64,000 nt of DNA, taken from Lepidostoma basale (Eukaryota > Arthropoda > Insecta > Trichoptera > Lepidostomatidae). The stretch lies in the NCBI GenBank assembly GCA_022606425.2, contig JAHDVF020000074.1:186001-250000 (forward strand), in the 5' to 3' direction. A program made the position numbers and the translations under genes. Position 1 is the stretch's first letter; every line of letters starts with the position of its first letter. The notes beneath the pieces were generated by a model. The model had not been told where the DNA came from and made no database searches. It saw only the letters and a program-made list of their open reading frames with translations. Shown one piece after another: positions 1 through 10,316 of the stretch.

Positions 1-676
1 AGTGCAGTGGCAGTTTGTGATATTTTATTGTATTTTGAAAAAGGCAAAACACGAAATACTCAATATATTAGGAAAAAATATATTATATTTACGATACAAT
101 ATCGGAGTTCAATTTCAAAGGATATGAAATATATTGATAATTTAGCCGGTATTTAATTCAAACTTTAATTATTGTATATTTATATTAGGTCCTTACATAC
201 GAAATTGGCGTTTTGTATGGGAGGAACATAAAGTTGATTTTTTTTAATATAATCTATTTATTTAATCAAAGTATGCACCATTGCTATCTATGCACTTTTG
301 CCATCTCATAGGTAGTTCATCGATCCCTTTACTAAAAAAACCATTCGGACGGGAATCAATAAAATCTTTGAAGTCGGTTTGGACTGCCCCATCGGAGTTG
401 AATTTTTCCCTTGCAAGAAGTTATACAAATTTCGAAAAAAAATAGTAATCTATTGGGACAAGGTCCGGAGAGTACGGTGGATGTATTAGACATGTTGGGG
501 TTAAATGCATAACCCAGATAAACATATTTCATGAAGAAATATATGACACGAATAAACACAAAAACGCTGACCCAAGACCTAATTATCAAATTTGATGATT
601 GGTGAGCCCCGAATTCTTCAGGTTGGGCACTAGGTCAGGTCATCGGATCAGGTCATCAGATGACGAAACCAAAGCA

Positions 677-683
677 TATAAAA
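677..683 (+). promoter_or_regulatory. TATA box of the solo LTR
   Basis: TATAAAA lies 185 bp into the LTR and about 35 bp before a run of CAGTC motifs, where a retroelement RNA would start. Confidence 0.5.
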
Positions 684-963
684 GCAGTACTCCCGAGCAC
701 CCAAATCACTCAGTCCACTCTAAACGTCAGTCAACTCTAAACGTCAGTCAGTATCGCGATCTCGAAGAGACACGAGTCCCCACTACCCAGTCTACGTACG
801 AGAAACCTCCGACGACTCCTCGCTCCAGCCACTCGACGATACCGCCCAGTGAGCCCTCATCCTCTACGACTCACCACCCGGACTCCGCCCCGCTGCTATC
901 GACATCCAGCCACGCTCCATCACGAGTGTATCATACAGTTACGTGTAATTACTCGTGATCCGC

Positions 964-969
964 AATAAA
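964..969 (+). promoter_or_regulatory. polyadenylation signal of the solo LTR
   Basis: AATAAA about 50 bp before the LTR end, downstream of the TATA box, in the expected order. Confidence 0.45.
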
Positions 970-2175
970 CGCTGAAACCTCCGCCGTCTTTCAACTCTCA
1001 CCACCAAAACCCCCACAGACATTCCAATTGAAGCTCTTCTAATTTGGTAGCCGTCTGTTGTGCAGTGTGTGGTCTAGCGTTATCATGAAGCAGCAGTGGC
1101 CTAGAGCGATTAACCAGCCTCGGTTGTTTAGCAGCTAGCTTTTCCATCATGGTTTGCAGTTGCTGACAATAGACATCTGCCGTAATCGTCTGGCCAGATT
1201 TAAGAAAGCTGTAGTGAACGACACCAGCACTAGTCCACCAAACGCTCACAAGTAACTTTTTTGGAGTCAATTTTCGCTTGGGGCATGGTTTGGCTGGTTC
1301 GGCAGGGTTCAGCCATTGCGATGAGCGCTTCCGATGATCATACAGGATCCACTTTTCATCACAGGTAATGATTCGATTCAAAATCCCTTCATTATTGTGC
1401 CGGTTGAGTAATGCAACGCAGCAGTCAACGCGCGTTTGTTGATTTGCTTCACTCAATTCGTGAGGTACCCACCTTTCAAGCTTTTTCACCTTCCCAATTT
1501 GCTTCAAGTGGATTAAAACAGTTTTATCACTAACACCGCAGCCTGCAGCTAACTTGGACGTGGTTTGCGATGGATCCGCTTCCACAATAGCCTTCAAGTC
1601 TTCATTATCAACTTGGTCTCCGGCCGTCCACGGGGCTTGTTCTGCAGGTCGAAATTTCCAGAACGAAAACGTTGGAACCAAAAACGCACTGTGTTTTCTT
1701 TTGCGGCACCGTCGCCATACACATCATTAATCCTTCGAGCCGTTTCTGCAGCACTGGTGCCACGGTGGAACTCGTACTCGTAAATAACGCGATATTTCAA
1801 GTTTTCCATTTTGTAAACTGAGTGACGCAAAGAAAAAAAACAATTAAGGAAAAAACAAATGAATTATAATTTTCGAAACACAAATACTTGAGTAAATAGC
1901 TGTATAAATTTGAATTGGGAATTCCTAACCAAAGAGAAGATATTTGAGATCAAAGTTGCCAGTACGGCAAAACACCAATTTCATATGTAAGGACCTCATA
2001 TAAGTTTTTTGTTAAAACCATTATTTTCCAAACTACTTCGAAGCACCAGAAAAACACTGTCTTCGTCATTAGACTCTAAAGAGTAGCATGATACAAATAA
2101 AACACAAAGTATTTTAATCAATGAACTGGGTTGTTCAAGCTTGAACTTATGTCTCAGATTACAAGAGCCATGCAG

Positions 2176-2366
2176 TCTCTTCCCTGGACTACTAGAGTAC
2201 TAGTTTATTTTATTTATTTTTTTTATCAAGCACATGTAATAGGCAGCTATTCTATCGCCATTTTATTGTCGCGTGAATATTTCGAGAATTGTTTTTTTTT
2301 CACACTGTCATCGCCGAGGATGGAACCCGGGACCTTAGGCGAAGCAGCCATAGCATGTATACAAGT
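2176..2366 (-). mobile_element. tRNA-like SINE
   Basis: Read on the minus strand it has a Pol III B-box-like GGGTTCCATCC (2319-2329), then CGGCGATGACAGTGTG and the shared body with AATAAAATGGCGATAG and CTACCTAT-like motifs seen in eight other copies. It ends in an A/T-rich tail near 2176. Confidence 0.7.
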
Positions 2367-2372
2367 ATTACC

Positions 2373-2759
2373 ATACAATTTCCTCATTAAATAATAAATC
2401 GTAAGAGATTATGCATAGATTTACTAAATGTGTCTACAATTAATTAAAGACCCGGCAAAATACAATAGAGTGAGAATTAAACGAGCGTGTATCGGGTAAA
2501 AGGTACATTGACATTGCGACCTTTTGTTTTAGTTTATTTCACAAAAAATCCACGGACAGCACTGCTGCCGAGTCTAGACGATGTCTGCTCCCCCCTGAGT
2601 TGCTGTCGATAATATCGGGTGACACTAACAAGAACTTCACGTTGTAAATTTTAATTAATTTTTATTTTCAGATTAGTACGTATCCACATAAAAAATCATC
2701 GACTTAAAAACAAAAATTTTGTTCTAAACGCAATTAACAATTAGATCGATTTTTGAAGG
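2373..2759. other. unique AT-rich stretch
   Basis: No gene or known repeat seen. A GC-richer patch at about 2540-2620 has no open frame or splice signals I trust. Confidence 0.4.
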
Positions 2760-3334
2760 GGTTGAAATATTTTCTTTTAAAGTTCTTGCTGGGGTGGGTT
2801 GGTTTTAAGTGCCTAATTACTGCTAATTAAAAAAATAGGGATACGTTTATACAATAATATGAATAATTTATACAATATTATTTTAAAGTTCTTGCTGGTT
2901 AAGTGCCTTATGACAGATAATTTGAAAAATGGTGGATACGTCCATGTCAACATGTGCAACATCGAAAAAAACATTATGTGTTATTACATTATGTTATAAA
3001 TTAAAAAAAACAGTGGATACGTGGAACATAAATTAAATAGACAATATGTGCACCGTCTAAAAATAATATTTTGTGTTAAATTATTTTTATTTTGTTATTT
3101 TATTTTATATCATTGTATTTTATATTATTTGTTTTAGATTTATTGTGGATGTTGGAAGATCGAAGTGTGCGCGGGAGATGCCTATTGGTGGCGATGAAGT
3201 TCGCAACCCATCACACCGCGTCTCCCGCGGGGCGAAAAGAGAAGGATGGAGTGCCGCATCGATTGAAGTGTGACAGTCCATTATTTCTGCCTACCCTTTC
3301 GGGGAGACGGCGTGATGGTTAGTTAGTTAGTTTT
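2760..3334 (+). mobile_element. SINE carrying the LINE-1f 3' end
   Basis: Shares with 35275-35735 and 54880-55262 a 5' body (TTAAAGTTCTTGCTGG, GTGGATACGT repeats), a GC-rich box with GGAGATGCC...GTTCGCAACCC and a hairpin GCGGGAGA/TCTCCCGC. It ends in about 60 bp that match the LINE-1f end (CAGTCCATT..TTCTGCCTACC..GGGGAGACGGCGTGATGG) plus (TTAG)n. The 5' limit is uncertain, and an internal duplication starts near 2880. Open frames at 3073-3322 are by-products. Confidence 0.75.
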
Positions 3335-3699
3335 TGAAATATTTTTGATGATTTTCATTTCACGAATAATTAATGAATTTTTTATATTTAAATATCATAG
3401 GTAACATTGACGGTTAAGATAACGTAGGTAGTGCACTAACCCTATAACCTTATTATAAATTAAATTTATAACCTCATTTTATTGGATAAAAATATTACTA
3501 ATAATTCTTAATTTTTCGAAGATTACAAGGATAATGAATAATAATAATGTAACTGTTTATATAAATATTTTTTATTCTGCTCATTTGAAATAACAACGAG
3601 GAAAACCTAGTAGTATAACCGGAATTAATTAAAATTTTATATATATTTATATAAAATCCTGTCAGCGAATATAAACTTAAAAAATATATATTTTTTATT
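3335..3699. other. unique AT-rich stretch
   Basis: Nothing recognised; very A/T rich without a coding-like frame. Confidence 0.4.
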
Positions 3700-3921
3700 A
3701 AGAGTCGAAGTAGACTGAGGAAAACATGGCATGACCAAATTAATCAAATGTTGGTCATGTCAGAAGCCGGAAGAATCGACGTGCGTGTATGACTCGATGT
3801 ATGAATGTGGAGGAATCTAGAGAAGGTATGTCAGGATAAAGTGGTGTGGCGGTCCATTCTCTCTGCCTACCCATGCGGGGAGACGGCGTGATGGTTTGTT
3901 GTTGTTGTTGTTGTTGTTGTT
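3700..3921 (+). mobile_element. LINE-1f 3' end, (GTT)n tail
   Basis: 5'-truncated copy coding the last part of the LINE-1f ORF (RGRPRKTWHDQIN-like, then RRACMTRCMN and SILSAYP). The stop TGA at 3889-3891 is followed at once by TGGTTTG and (GTT)n to 3921. Small indels break the frame. Confidence 0.85.
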
Positions 3922-4764
3922 ATTATTAAATACGCGTACATATCTCGATGTTCGTTCAACTTACTTAAACCTTTATTTGAATGTCAGAATGAAGATATCT
4001 ATTTTTTCAAAATTTCTATTTTTTAAATCATTTTGTATTTTTCTAAAATATTTGCATTGCTTTTTTGTATAATATTTTATGGGTAAATTTATACTAATTT
4101 TGCTCTACAGGAAAATGGATAATAACAAGTTGGATATATTTTCCTTGTTTTTCTTCATCTCAAATAAGCTTTATTATATTTGACTTGGAAGAGAGTGGCC
4201 CGATAGCGATATTTTTAGATTATAATATTATAAATTAAATAACTTATTATGTAGAAGTATTTTAAAGTAAAAACTACAATACTTTAAATTGAATCATCTC
4301 CTTTAATATGTTTTGATACCAAAAAAATGCTTTTTGCGAATGGTAAACAACGTGGTTGAAATGATTTTAAATGTGAAAGCAACAAACATTTTGGTGTAAT
4401 AAAGCATTAAAAGTTTATTTATTGCCGTCATTCTCATATAAAAATTTCTGTATTTTATGTGAAACTTTCCTTATCTAAAATTCCAAAAGTGGGAACAGTC
4501 GCCTCGGTGAATCATTAGTGGAACACATTACCCCGTTTTAAGAAAAGGGAACAAATTAAATGAAACGTACTTGATAAATTCACAGATCCCAGAAAACATT
4601 GTTTAATGTCAAGAAACATTCTACGGTTATTGCCATATTCAAATTTCTTTAATAGCCTCAAGCACAGTGCCGGATTAAGCTAGCGCGGGACCCCTAGCAA
4701 ATGATAACAAAATTCCAAGATTTTGCGTTTTAAAATAACTTTATCATCAACACTTTTAATAATT
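3922..4764. other. unique AT-rich stretch
   Basis: No gene seen. At 4667-4710 a CAGTGCCGGATTAAG...GACCCCTAGC segment resembles the end of a hAT-type element, but no partner end could be placed. Confidence 0.4.
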
Positions 4765-4950
4765 TTTGACGACCATTGTGGCAGATTGGCAAGAGGTCTG
4801 ACTGCAATATCGTAGGACCCGGATTCGATTCTCGGCGATAGCAGCGTGATTGTTACACTGTCATTAGTCTTGTATAGAATTCACGAGACAATAAGATGGC
4901 GATAGATAAGCTACCTTTCACCTGTCATGAGAATCAATGAAATAATCTAA
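4765..4950 (+). mobile_element. tRNA-like SINE
   Basis: Head has an A-box-like TGGCAGATTGG and a B-box-like GGATTCGATTC about 50 bp apart, then CGGCGATAGCAG, GTGTTACACTGTC-like, AATTCACGAGACAATAAGATGG and GATAGATAAGCTACCT, the body common to the family. Confidence 0.75.
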
Positions 4951-5004
4951 AAAACAAATTGTTAACAGTAATTGAATTAAAGGGATCTGTTGTAAAAAAA
5001 CATT

Positions 5005-5690
5005 GTTCTTTCCTGATATATTTCTCTCGATTCCTTAACATTCAACATCGTGGCATGTATGCACTTCGATATCTTCGACTACTCACGTGACCGACATTTA
5101 ACATTTGATTGATTTGATCGTCCCATGTTTTTCTGTGTCTTCCTATATTTCTTGTTCCGTTTACATCAATAACAATAAATTAATTTACCATTATTTTTTA
5201 TTCACTATTTCCATGTGTACCTACAAACCATCTTATAAAATCATCATTATTTTGTTTAAAACACTTTAATTCACACTGCATTCATCACTTATTATATTTA
5301 CATTTGACACTATCGTGTATCCTGATACTATACATATTTACGATACACATTCGTCTAAGAGATCTTATTTCTCCTGGACTTGGACTTGGACTTGGATCTT
5401 CTGGCTTACAGAGGTTCAGCTGTAATGGCTATTCGTCTTAGGTCTCTAGGAAACATTGTTGGAATGTAATTTGGTAGTTGTTTTATGATGGGGCTAAATG
5501 TATGGCCCGGAGTGTCTCTCCGAAAGAGGGCGAGGGGGGATTTAGGGTTTATGATAAAGTCTTAAATTATTGTCAAGGAATGGAATATCAGTTAGGGTTG
5601 GGATTGTATTTATAAAAAAAGTCTCATTTAATCTACTTTCACATTTTTTTTACCAACTCCATGCTTCACTTCCATACATGAGTTTATAGT
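5005..5690 (-). mobile_element. LINE-1f copy, interrupted by a Jockey-like piece
   Basis: Minus-strand copy lacking its 3' tail. It runs from the RRACMTRCMN region (5020-5090) back through DQINQ and HMER and ends near MYGSEAWN (5650-5680). The block 5384-5612 is foreign. Many frameshifts; no protein expected. Confidence 0.78.
5384..5612 (-). mobile_element. Jockey-like LINE 3' fragment inside LINE-1f
   Basis: Matches, on the opposite strand, the 3' part of the element at 62365-62791 (shared GATCTTCTGGCTTACAGAGG, TGGCCCGGAGTGT). It carries the tail (CCAAGT)n, seen here as repeated GGACTT at 5384-5402. It splits the LINE-1f copy, so it is the younger insertion. Confidence 0.78.
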
Positions 5691-5692
5691 TG

Positions 5693-5720
5693 CGGGCCCC
5701 CAGAATCGCTGGGCCCGCAG
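5693..5720. repeat. GC-rich hairpin
   Basis: GCGGGCCC..CAG / CTG..GGGCCCGC inverted repeat with a 5-base loop, at the edge of the LINE-1f copy. Function unknown; could be the tip of a small element. Confidence 0.5.
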
Positions 5721-6886
5721 TACTCGCTATTTCTGCTATATGGCTAAGCTGGCACTGCTTTAGCCGAACAAACCGTCAGCCATATGGCTAATGTTCTCGA
5801 TATAAATATGTCGTAAGAGGAATGAGAAAACAAATCTGAAATCTGAATACTCTCAAGTACCTTTCTGGCGACAGAGATGTAACGTTTATAGCGGAGAAAA
5901 TGAGAATATTTACTTTTCATTATGTGGGACGAGAAGGTAGGTAAACAAATGTTTATTTTATACTGGGAGACTTTTTTATATGTTGTTAATATATTGATAT
6001 ACAATTTACATATTATTGAATCATTATCTGAATGTAAAGTTAATATGTAAACAAAATATATAGGTATGAACATAAAGTTGAATGCATTGTTTCTTAAAAT
6101 AGTATATTGATACTGTTAACATTTATTATTTATTTTATTTTGTTGAATCGCTCATTACATCATGACAGCATGAGCCATTATTATTTGCACCACATATTAT
6201 TTATATGTCTAAAAATATTCATTTTAAATTATTCTGATTGTAAAACGTAGATCATGAACATAATCATGCATTAATTGATCCCTTGATTGGCTATTTATTG
6301 TTTCTTGAACAATGATGTAAAACTGATGAATGAGAATTCACCTTAATTAGCTACTGAATATTTTCTTCAGTTTCTGAAAGTGTGTTATTGAAAGAATTTT
6401 GAAAAAATAATCATTGCTATAAATGGTTTATGAATTCTTCTCTATTCAAAAATATTTATACGGTGTTCATAAAATTACTTCATTTTGTATTCACACGTAT
6501 TCCGACTAACTCCAAAAGTGAAACGTTCAACCGCGAATTACCAATCGAAAGTAATTCATTGTCGGCAGGCATCGATTGAGCCGCCGACAAAAAAGCGAAT
6601 AACGCTGTCGGAATGCTTGTCAGAGTAATGATAAATTCATAAATATCCGACAGCGCCAAAGTCAGTTGTAACAAGAAGCGTTTATTATTTGGCAACGTGA
6701 TTTATCACCTCCACAGATACACGACAAGACGAAAGCTCGGGGCGAATTTTCTTTTAGCTACTTGGAAATTATTTTAACTTGCTTAAATTTTCCAGAAAAT
6801 GACATTAACGAAATTCTTAACACTTTGTACACGACGATTTTTTTTTGTTAATATGGAAACATGCTTATATAATACGTAAGATCCTT
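5721..6886. other. unique stretch with a GC-richer island at 6480-6770
   Basis: 5735-5800 holds diverged inverted copies of CCATATGGCTAA. A 71-residue minus frame at 6480-6695 has an even codon look but no recognisable domain and no convincing splice sites; I do not call it a gene. 6290-6340 carries GTTTCTTGAACAATGATGTAAAACT, the outer flank of palindrome family P1 without its core. Confidence 0.4.
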
Positions 6887-7022
6887 TATTAATACGAATG
6901 AAAACGATAGTTTTCTAGAAGTTTTATTATATTCTCAGGCATTATCAAACATTTGATAATGCCTTAGAATAAAATATAATTAAACTTCTAGAAAACTAAC
7001 GTTTTCATTCGTATTAATTATT
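6887..7022. repeat. P1 palindrome, core deleted
   Basis: Long inverted repeat: both arms run from the centre CATTTGATAATGCCT outward through ACTTCTAGAAAACT and GTTTTCATTCGTATTAAT. Compared with 59481-59652 and 62852-63043, both arms lack the 20-26 bp that include the GAAACATGTC box. Confidence 0.85.
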
Positions 7023-7139
7023 TAATGTGGAGTTTTACATAATTGTTCAATAAAAAAACGTCAGATTCTTAATACATTTTTACAGAGAAATCAGTTGAAC
7101 CTAATGTATATAATTAGAAAATTATTAAAAATAATATTT

Positions 7140-7328
7140 AACATTTTTCCACTTAGTATAAAACACTTAATTTGAGTAAGTATAGCCAACTGGTTTCACT
7201 CTATAGCGAGCTTCCTTGGGGATTTAAATAGAGTGTTTATGTATAACTCTGAGAAAGCTAGCTACAGAGTGAAACCGGTTAACCTTCATACTCAAATAAA
7301 GTGGTTTATACTAAGGGGGAAAGTGTTA
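7140..7328. repeat. P3 palindrome with hammerhead-like boxes in both arms
   Basis: Inverted repeat with outer arms AACA(C/T)TTTCC..TTAGTATAAA. Plus arm: CTGAGAA (7249-7255), short stem-loop, GAAACCGGTT (7271-7280). Minus arm: CCAAGGA (7213-7219) and GAAACCAGTT (7188-7197). Stem I is weak (1-2 bp), so probably decayed. Confidence 0.8.
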
Positions 7329-8082
7329 AATTTTATTTTAAAATTTGTCAAACCACCAAGTAAAGTTATTATTTACATTTTGATTTGAAATTATTAATAA
7401 TGATAAAATAAAAACAAATATAAAATAAAAACATATATAACAGTCACATAATTACGGAAGAAAAATTTGATCTCACAGATGAATAATACATTATTAAAAT
7501 TATACATAAAAATAATCTTACAGTATAAGGAAATCTTAGAATTATGAAAATATTGCAGAACAGATGGATTCGTAATGCGAAATATATTCTTTAAACGTGG
7601 TTTATGACAATATATCAAGTTTATATAGAATTATAAGTTAAATATAAGTCGGTAGAAACAAAAATATGTTTGGAATAGTCACAAAGTGATCCAATCTCCA
7701 GAACTTAACACAACGTAAAAATAAATTAACTATTATTATCATTCTAAACGTATTTTATATTTTGATTTTCATTAACCGTTCACTTTGAAGCTTGTTATTG
7801 TGATCAAATTTATATGCTAATGTCGTTGAAAATTGTCCTTTGTGTTACAGGATGCGAATTTCTGATCCTTGAGCAAGTCTAGTCTACACCCCATTCCTCT
7901 TTTTGGCTTTTAAATTAAAATATATCTAAAAAGATACGTAATTAATTTTTTTATTACTTTATATATTTGCCCTGAGAATAACGCTTACATAAGATGTGAT
8001 TATTTTCATCTGTTTTTGTAAAAGCTTGCAGAAGAATTTTAAAGAAATAAGAATCAGTATGCTATGTATTTTTTTTAACAAA
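7329..8082. other. unique AT-rich stretch
   Basis: Nothing recognised. The open frame 7394-7618 is low-complexity. Confidence 0.4.
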
Positions 8083-8177
8083 GCGAGAGAAATTTGTCAG
8101 GAAAGAAAAGTGTGGCAGTCCATTATTTCTGTCTACCTCTTCAGGGAGTAGGTGTGATAATGAGTAAGTGAGTTAGT
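8083..8177 (+). mobile_element. LINE-1f 3' end, (TTAG)n type
   Basis: Only the last 90 bp (CAGGAAAGAAAAGTGTGGCA..., then GTGATAATGAGT) with a diverged TTAG tail; abuts the next copy. Confidence 0.8.
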
Positions 8178-8699
8178 TTTTGTACTGGACTGAGGTCCAA
8201 GAAATGGCCGTTCACAATGGAGTTCTGGTCCCAACACTTATGTATGGAAGCAAAGCATGGAACTGGCAGAAGACGGATAAGAGCAGAATAAATGCGGTAG
8301 AGATGAGGTCCCCAAGACGTACGTGTAGTAGAACGATGTGCAACAGAATCTCAAATGCTGATATTAGAAAGGAATGTAGAGCGAAATAAGGTATTATGAA
8401 CAAAATTATGATAGAATCGCTACATGGGTGAAGAAAGAATGGTTAAAAAAAATATACGTAAACGATGTAAATGGAGTGCGGAGTTAAGGTAGACCGAGGA
8501 AAACATGGCATGACCAAATTAATCAAATTTTAAAGGTTGGTAATGTTAGAAGCCGGAAGAATCGACGTGCGTGTATGACTCGCTGTATGAATGTAGAGGA
8601 ATCTAGAGAGGTATGTCAGGATAGAGTAGTGTGGCGGTCCATTCTCTCTGCCTACCCCTGCATCGAAACGGTGTAATGGTTTGTTGTTCTTGTTGTTGT
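8178..8699 (+). mobile_element. LINE-1f copy, (GTT)n tail
   Basis: Codes AVHNGVLVPTLMYGSKAWNWQK, NAVEMRSPRR, SNADIRKECR and on to the C-terminal RSRKNRRACMTRCMN motif, in shifted frames (an in-frame stop ends the first block at 8389). Ends GTAATGGTTTGTTGTTCTTGTTGTTG. Confidence 0.87.
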
Positions 8700-9599
8700 C
8701 TGAACTCCAAAGGTAGGGGTACAGTTATTTATTAAGGATTTTGAGGATAATTGGAACAAATTTAGCAGATCATTTAAAATGTGGCTTGTATACATTATAT
8801 ATACAAAATGATTTTGATTTAATATTAAGGAAACTTTCGTTACAAAAGAATACTTGTTAAGTTATTGGGAATTCGAAATATCAGTTATGATGATGTGTAA
8901 CATAAAAAGCATGTCTTGTAAACTGAAAAAACTTATTGCGATATCAAACACTTTTCATTTCTCGTGTAACCATAATGAAGATTTTGATGAACAGATTTAA
9001 ATGAAGATTTGCGCTTTTGAGGTGATTTCATCACCAAAACTAACCCTAAAAATTAGTATATTATTACTGTTATTATTATTTTTAAAGAAGCTTATCCTCT
9101 TAAATTTATTGCGAAATTGGTAAAATTAAAGACAGCGAAGTGTCGTAAATAATTAATTAGCTCTCGGAAGGTTTGTCTCGCATATCTCGCCCAATGTGTA
9201 CCGATACCAACCCTTCATAGATCTACCCTTTCTGATTTATTTGCCTGAGCCCCCGGGGAGGGGCGGGTGATTGGATCGCTCTCACTCGAGCGGAGATGTC
9301 CGTAGGTACACTCGAGGAACATTGCGTCATCGATCATTGAGGGTTAATTCTAATTATAAAACCAATTCGGCTTAAAATAGACAAGATAATCGTAGCACTG
9401 TTACAAGGATTTTAATTTACGCAAATCCCGACCAAATAGTTAATCTGTTTAAACAGACGACATTTTGAAATTCACAAGTCACGTAAAACAGTTAAGTTTT
9501 TTTTAAATAAGTGTTTATGAAAACTTTAAGATCAACAACAAACATTTCTTTACACAAAAATAACTATAGTTGACGCATTAAGTCATTTTGACACCATAA
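8700..9599. other. unique stretch with GC-richer island at 9180-9360
   Basis: AT-rich on both sides. The island (about 180 bp, with CCCCCGGGGAGGGGCGGG) has no coding frame and may be a regulatory or conserved non-coding segment. Confidence 0.4.
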
Positions 9600-9862
9600 A
9601 TTGGTGTTCTTGTACCGAACGTTATGTGTGGAAGAGAAACATGGAACTAGCAAAAGAAGGATGAAAGTAGAATATATGCATTAAAAAAGCAATCTCTAAG
9701 ACGAATATGTAGATCATCGAATGAATTTACTATTAAGTGAATACAGTGATTGAAAGTAGTTTTAACAAAATAATGCAAGGAACACTAAGATAATTTTGAC
9801 ACATGGAAATAATGAATGAAGGAAGAAAGGATAGTAAAGAAAGTAACTGTTAATGATTGTCG
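9600..9862 (+). mobile_element. LINE-1f remnant
   Basis: Heavily mutated copy (GGTGTTCTTGTACCGAACG, CATGGAACTAGCAAAAGAAGG, ACACATGGAAATAATGAATG) lacking the 3' end and tail; no open frame. Confidence 0.75.
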
Positions 9863-10151
9863 TTTTACGGCAATTGTAATACGATGAAAAAACAGATACT
9901 ATTAAACGTTAACAATGTGACAGGAATGAAATCTTTGGAGATATAAACCTTCGAAATATGCCCAAAAATTTTTACTCGTAATTGGAAAATACAATCGCTT
10001 AATTAATTTAAAATTAATCATTCAGGAATTCTATAGTGATAATGACTTATTTCTTCTATGTTCGCCATACTTTGTGTTGTAGATATTTTATATATTTCTT
10101 TATTTTATATACTTTGATAAAACACTCACTTTTTTAACAAATTAAAATTAA

Positions 10152-10195
10152 ATATCAAACATGTTTCGGACAACCCAACCCTACCTCAGTGATAT
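10152..10195 (-). ncRNA. hammerhead-like ribozyme motif (P4, minus arm)
   Basis: Minus strand order: ATATCA, CTGAGGT, A, stem-loop GGG..GTCC, GAAACATGT, T, then TGATAT. ATATCA and TGATAT pair perfectly (stem I, 6 bp); ACA/TGT forms stem III with no loop; predicted cleavage after GTT. Deviation: A9 of the core is T. Layout is that of a type I hammerhead; activity untested. Confidence 0.6.
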
Positions 10196-10216
10196 GATAT
10201 AGATATTTAAAATAAA

Positions 10217-10264
10217 GAATATCAATGAGGAAGGGCTGGGTAGTCCGAAACATGTTTGATGTTT
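10217..10264 (+). ncRNA. hammerhead-like ribozyme motif (P4, plus arm)
   Basis: GAATATCA, ATGAGGA, A, stem II GGGCT/AGTCC with a GGGT loop, GAAACATGT, T, then TGATGTTT. Stem I is 8 bp with two G-T pairs. C3 of the core is A, which would normally abolish cleavage. The stem I changes between the two arms (ATATCA/TGATAT and GAATATCA/TGATGTTT) keep pairing. Confidence 0.6.
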
Positions 10265-10316
10265 AATTTTAATTTTTTTTTAAAAGTGAGTGTTGTATAC
10301 AAAGTACATAAAAAAA

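Larger units (their letters stand above)
493..1017 (+). mobile_element. solo LTR inserted in mariner
   Basis: A 525-bp segment starting TGTTGGGGTT and ending AACCCCCACA (imperfect inverted ends, TG...CA) is flanked by the 4-bp direct repeat GACA at 489-492 and 1018-1021. Removing it restores the mariner reading frame across the junction. It holds a TATA box, CAGTC-like initiator repeats at about 711-752 and an AATAAA at 964-969, as an LTR should. The open frame 599-958 inside is Ser/Pro/Thr-rich and has no recognisable domain; I regard it as LTR sequence, not a gene. The family (Ty3/gypsy or other) cannot be told from the LTR alone. Confidence 0.88.
262..1809 (-). pseudogene. mariner transposase, broken
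   Basis: Start is the ATG at 1809 (MENLKYRVIYEYEF...); an upstream in-frame ATG at 1830 is less likely. The N-terminal helix-turn-helix region is followed by WVPHEL and YDHRKRSSQWL, both typical of mariner. The catalytic triad is visible: D in ITCDEKW, D in HDNARPH, and a third D in a PIDYY context exactly 34 residues on once the LTR is ignored, that is D,D(34)D. The reading ends at TAA (262-264) after GAYFD. Breaks: a 1-bp deletion near 1612 after GRPETK, the LTR insertion at 493-1017, a 1-bp gain in the T run near 435-442 and a 1-bp loss in the A run near 405-410. No active protein is expected. Confidence 0.92.
185..1998 (-). mobile_element. mariner-family DNA transposon (interrupted)
   Basis: Both ends carry inverted repeats beginning T(T/G)AGGTCCTTACATA and continuing GAAATTGG(C/T)GTTTTG, and the element is flanked by TA dinucleotides (183-184 and 1999-2000), the usual mariner target. 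Subtracting the solo LTR and its duplicated target (529 bp) leaves about 1285 bp, a normal mariner length. The transposase is on the minus strand. Inverted repeats and protein resemble the cecropia-type mariners of moths, but the subfamily is from memory and not certain. Confidence 0.93.
10100..10316. repeat. P4 palindrome with two hammerhead-like arms
   Basis: Inverted repeat with outer arms ATACTTTG..AACACTCACTT and AAGTGAGTGTTGTATACAAAG. Both arms keep CTGAGG-like, GAAACATGTTT and a paired stem I. A family member reduced to its outer arms lies at 17360-17455, another member at 48880-49140. Confidence 0.88.

Noticed and set aside
599..958. 119-residue Ser/Pro/Thr-rich open frame as a gene
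   Set aside because: It lies wholly inside the 525-bp solo LTR, spans the TATA box and putative RNA start, and has no domain.
4667..5720. Pair of hAT-type ends bracketing 4667-5720
   Set aside because: CAGTGCCGGATTAAG at 4667 and the GC-rich hairpin at 5693 look suggestive, but no matching inverted end or 8-bp duplication could be read.
6480..6695. 71-residue minus frame as a host exon
   Set aside because: No splice signals that fit, no recognisable motif; the region may be conserved non-coding instead.
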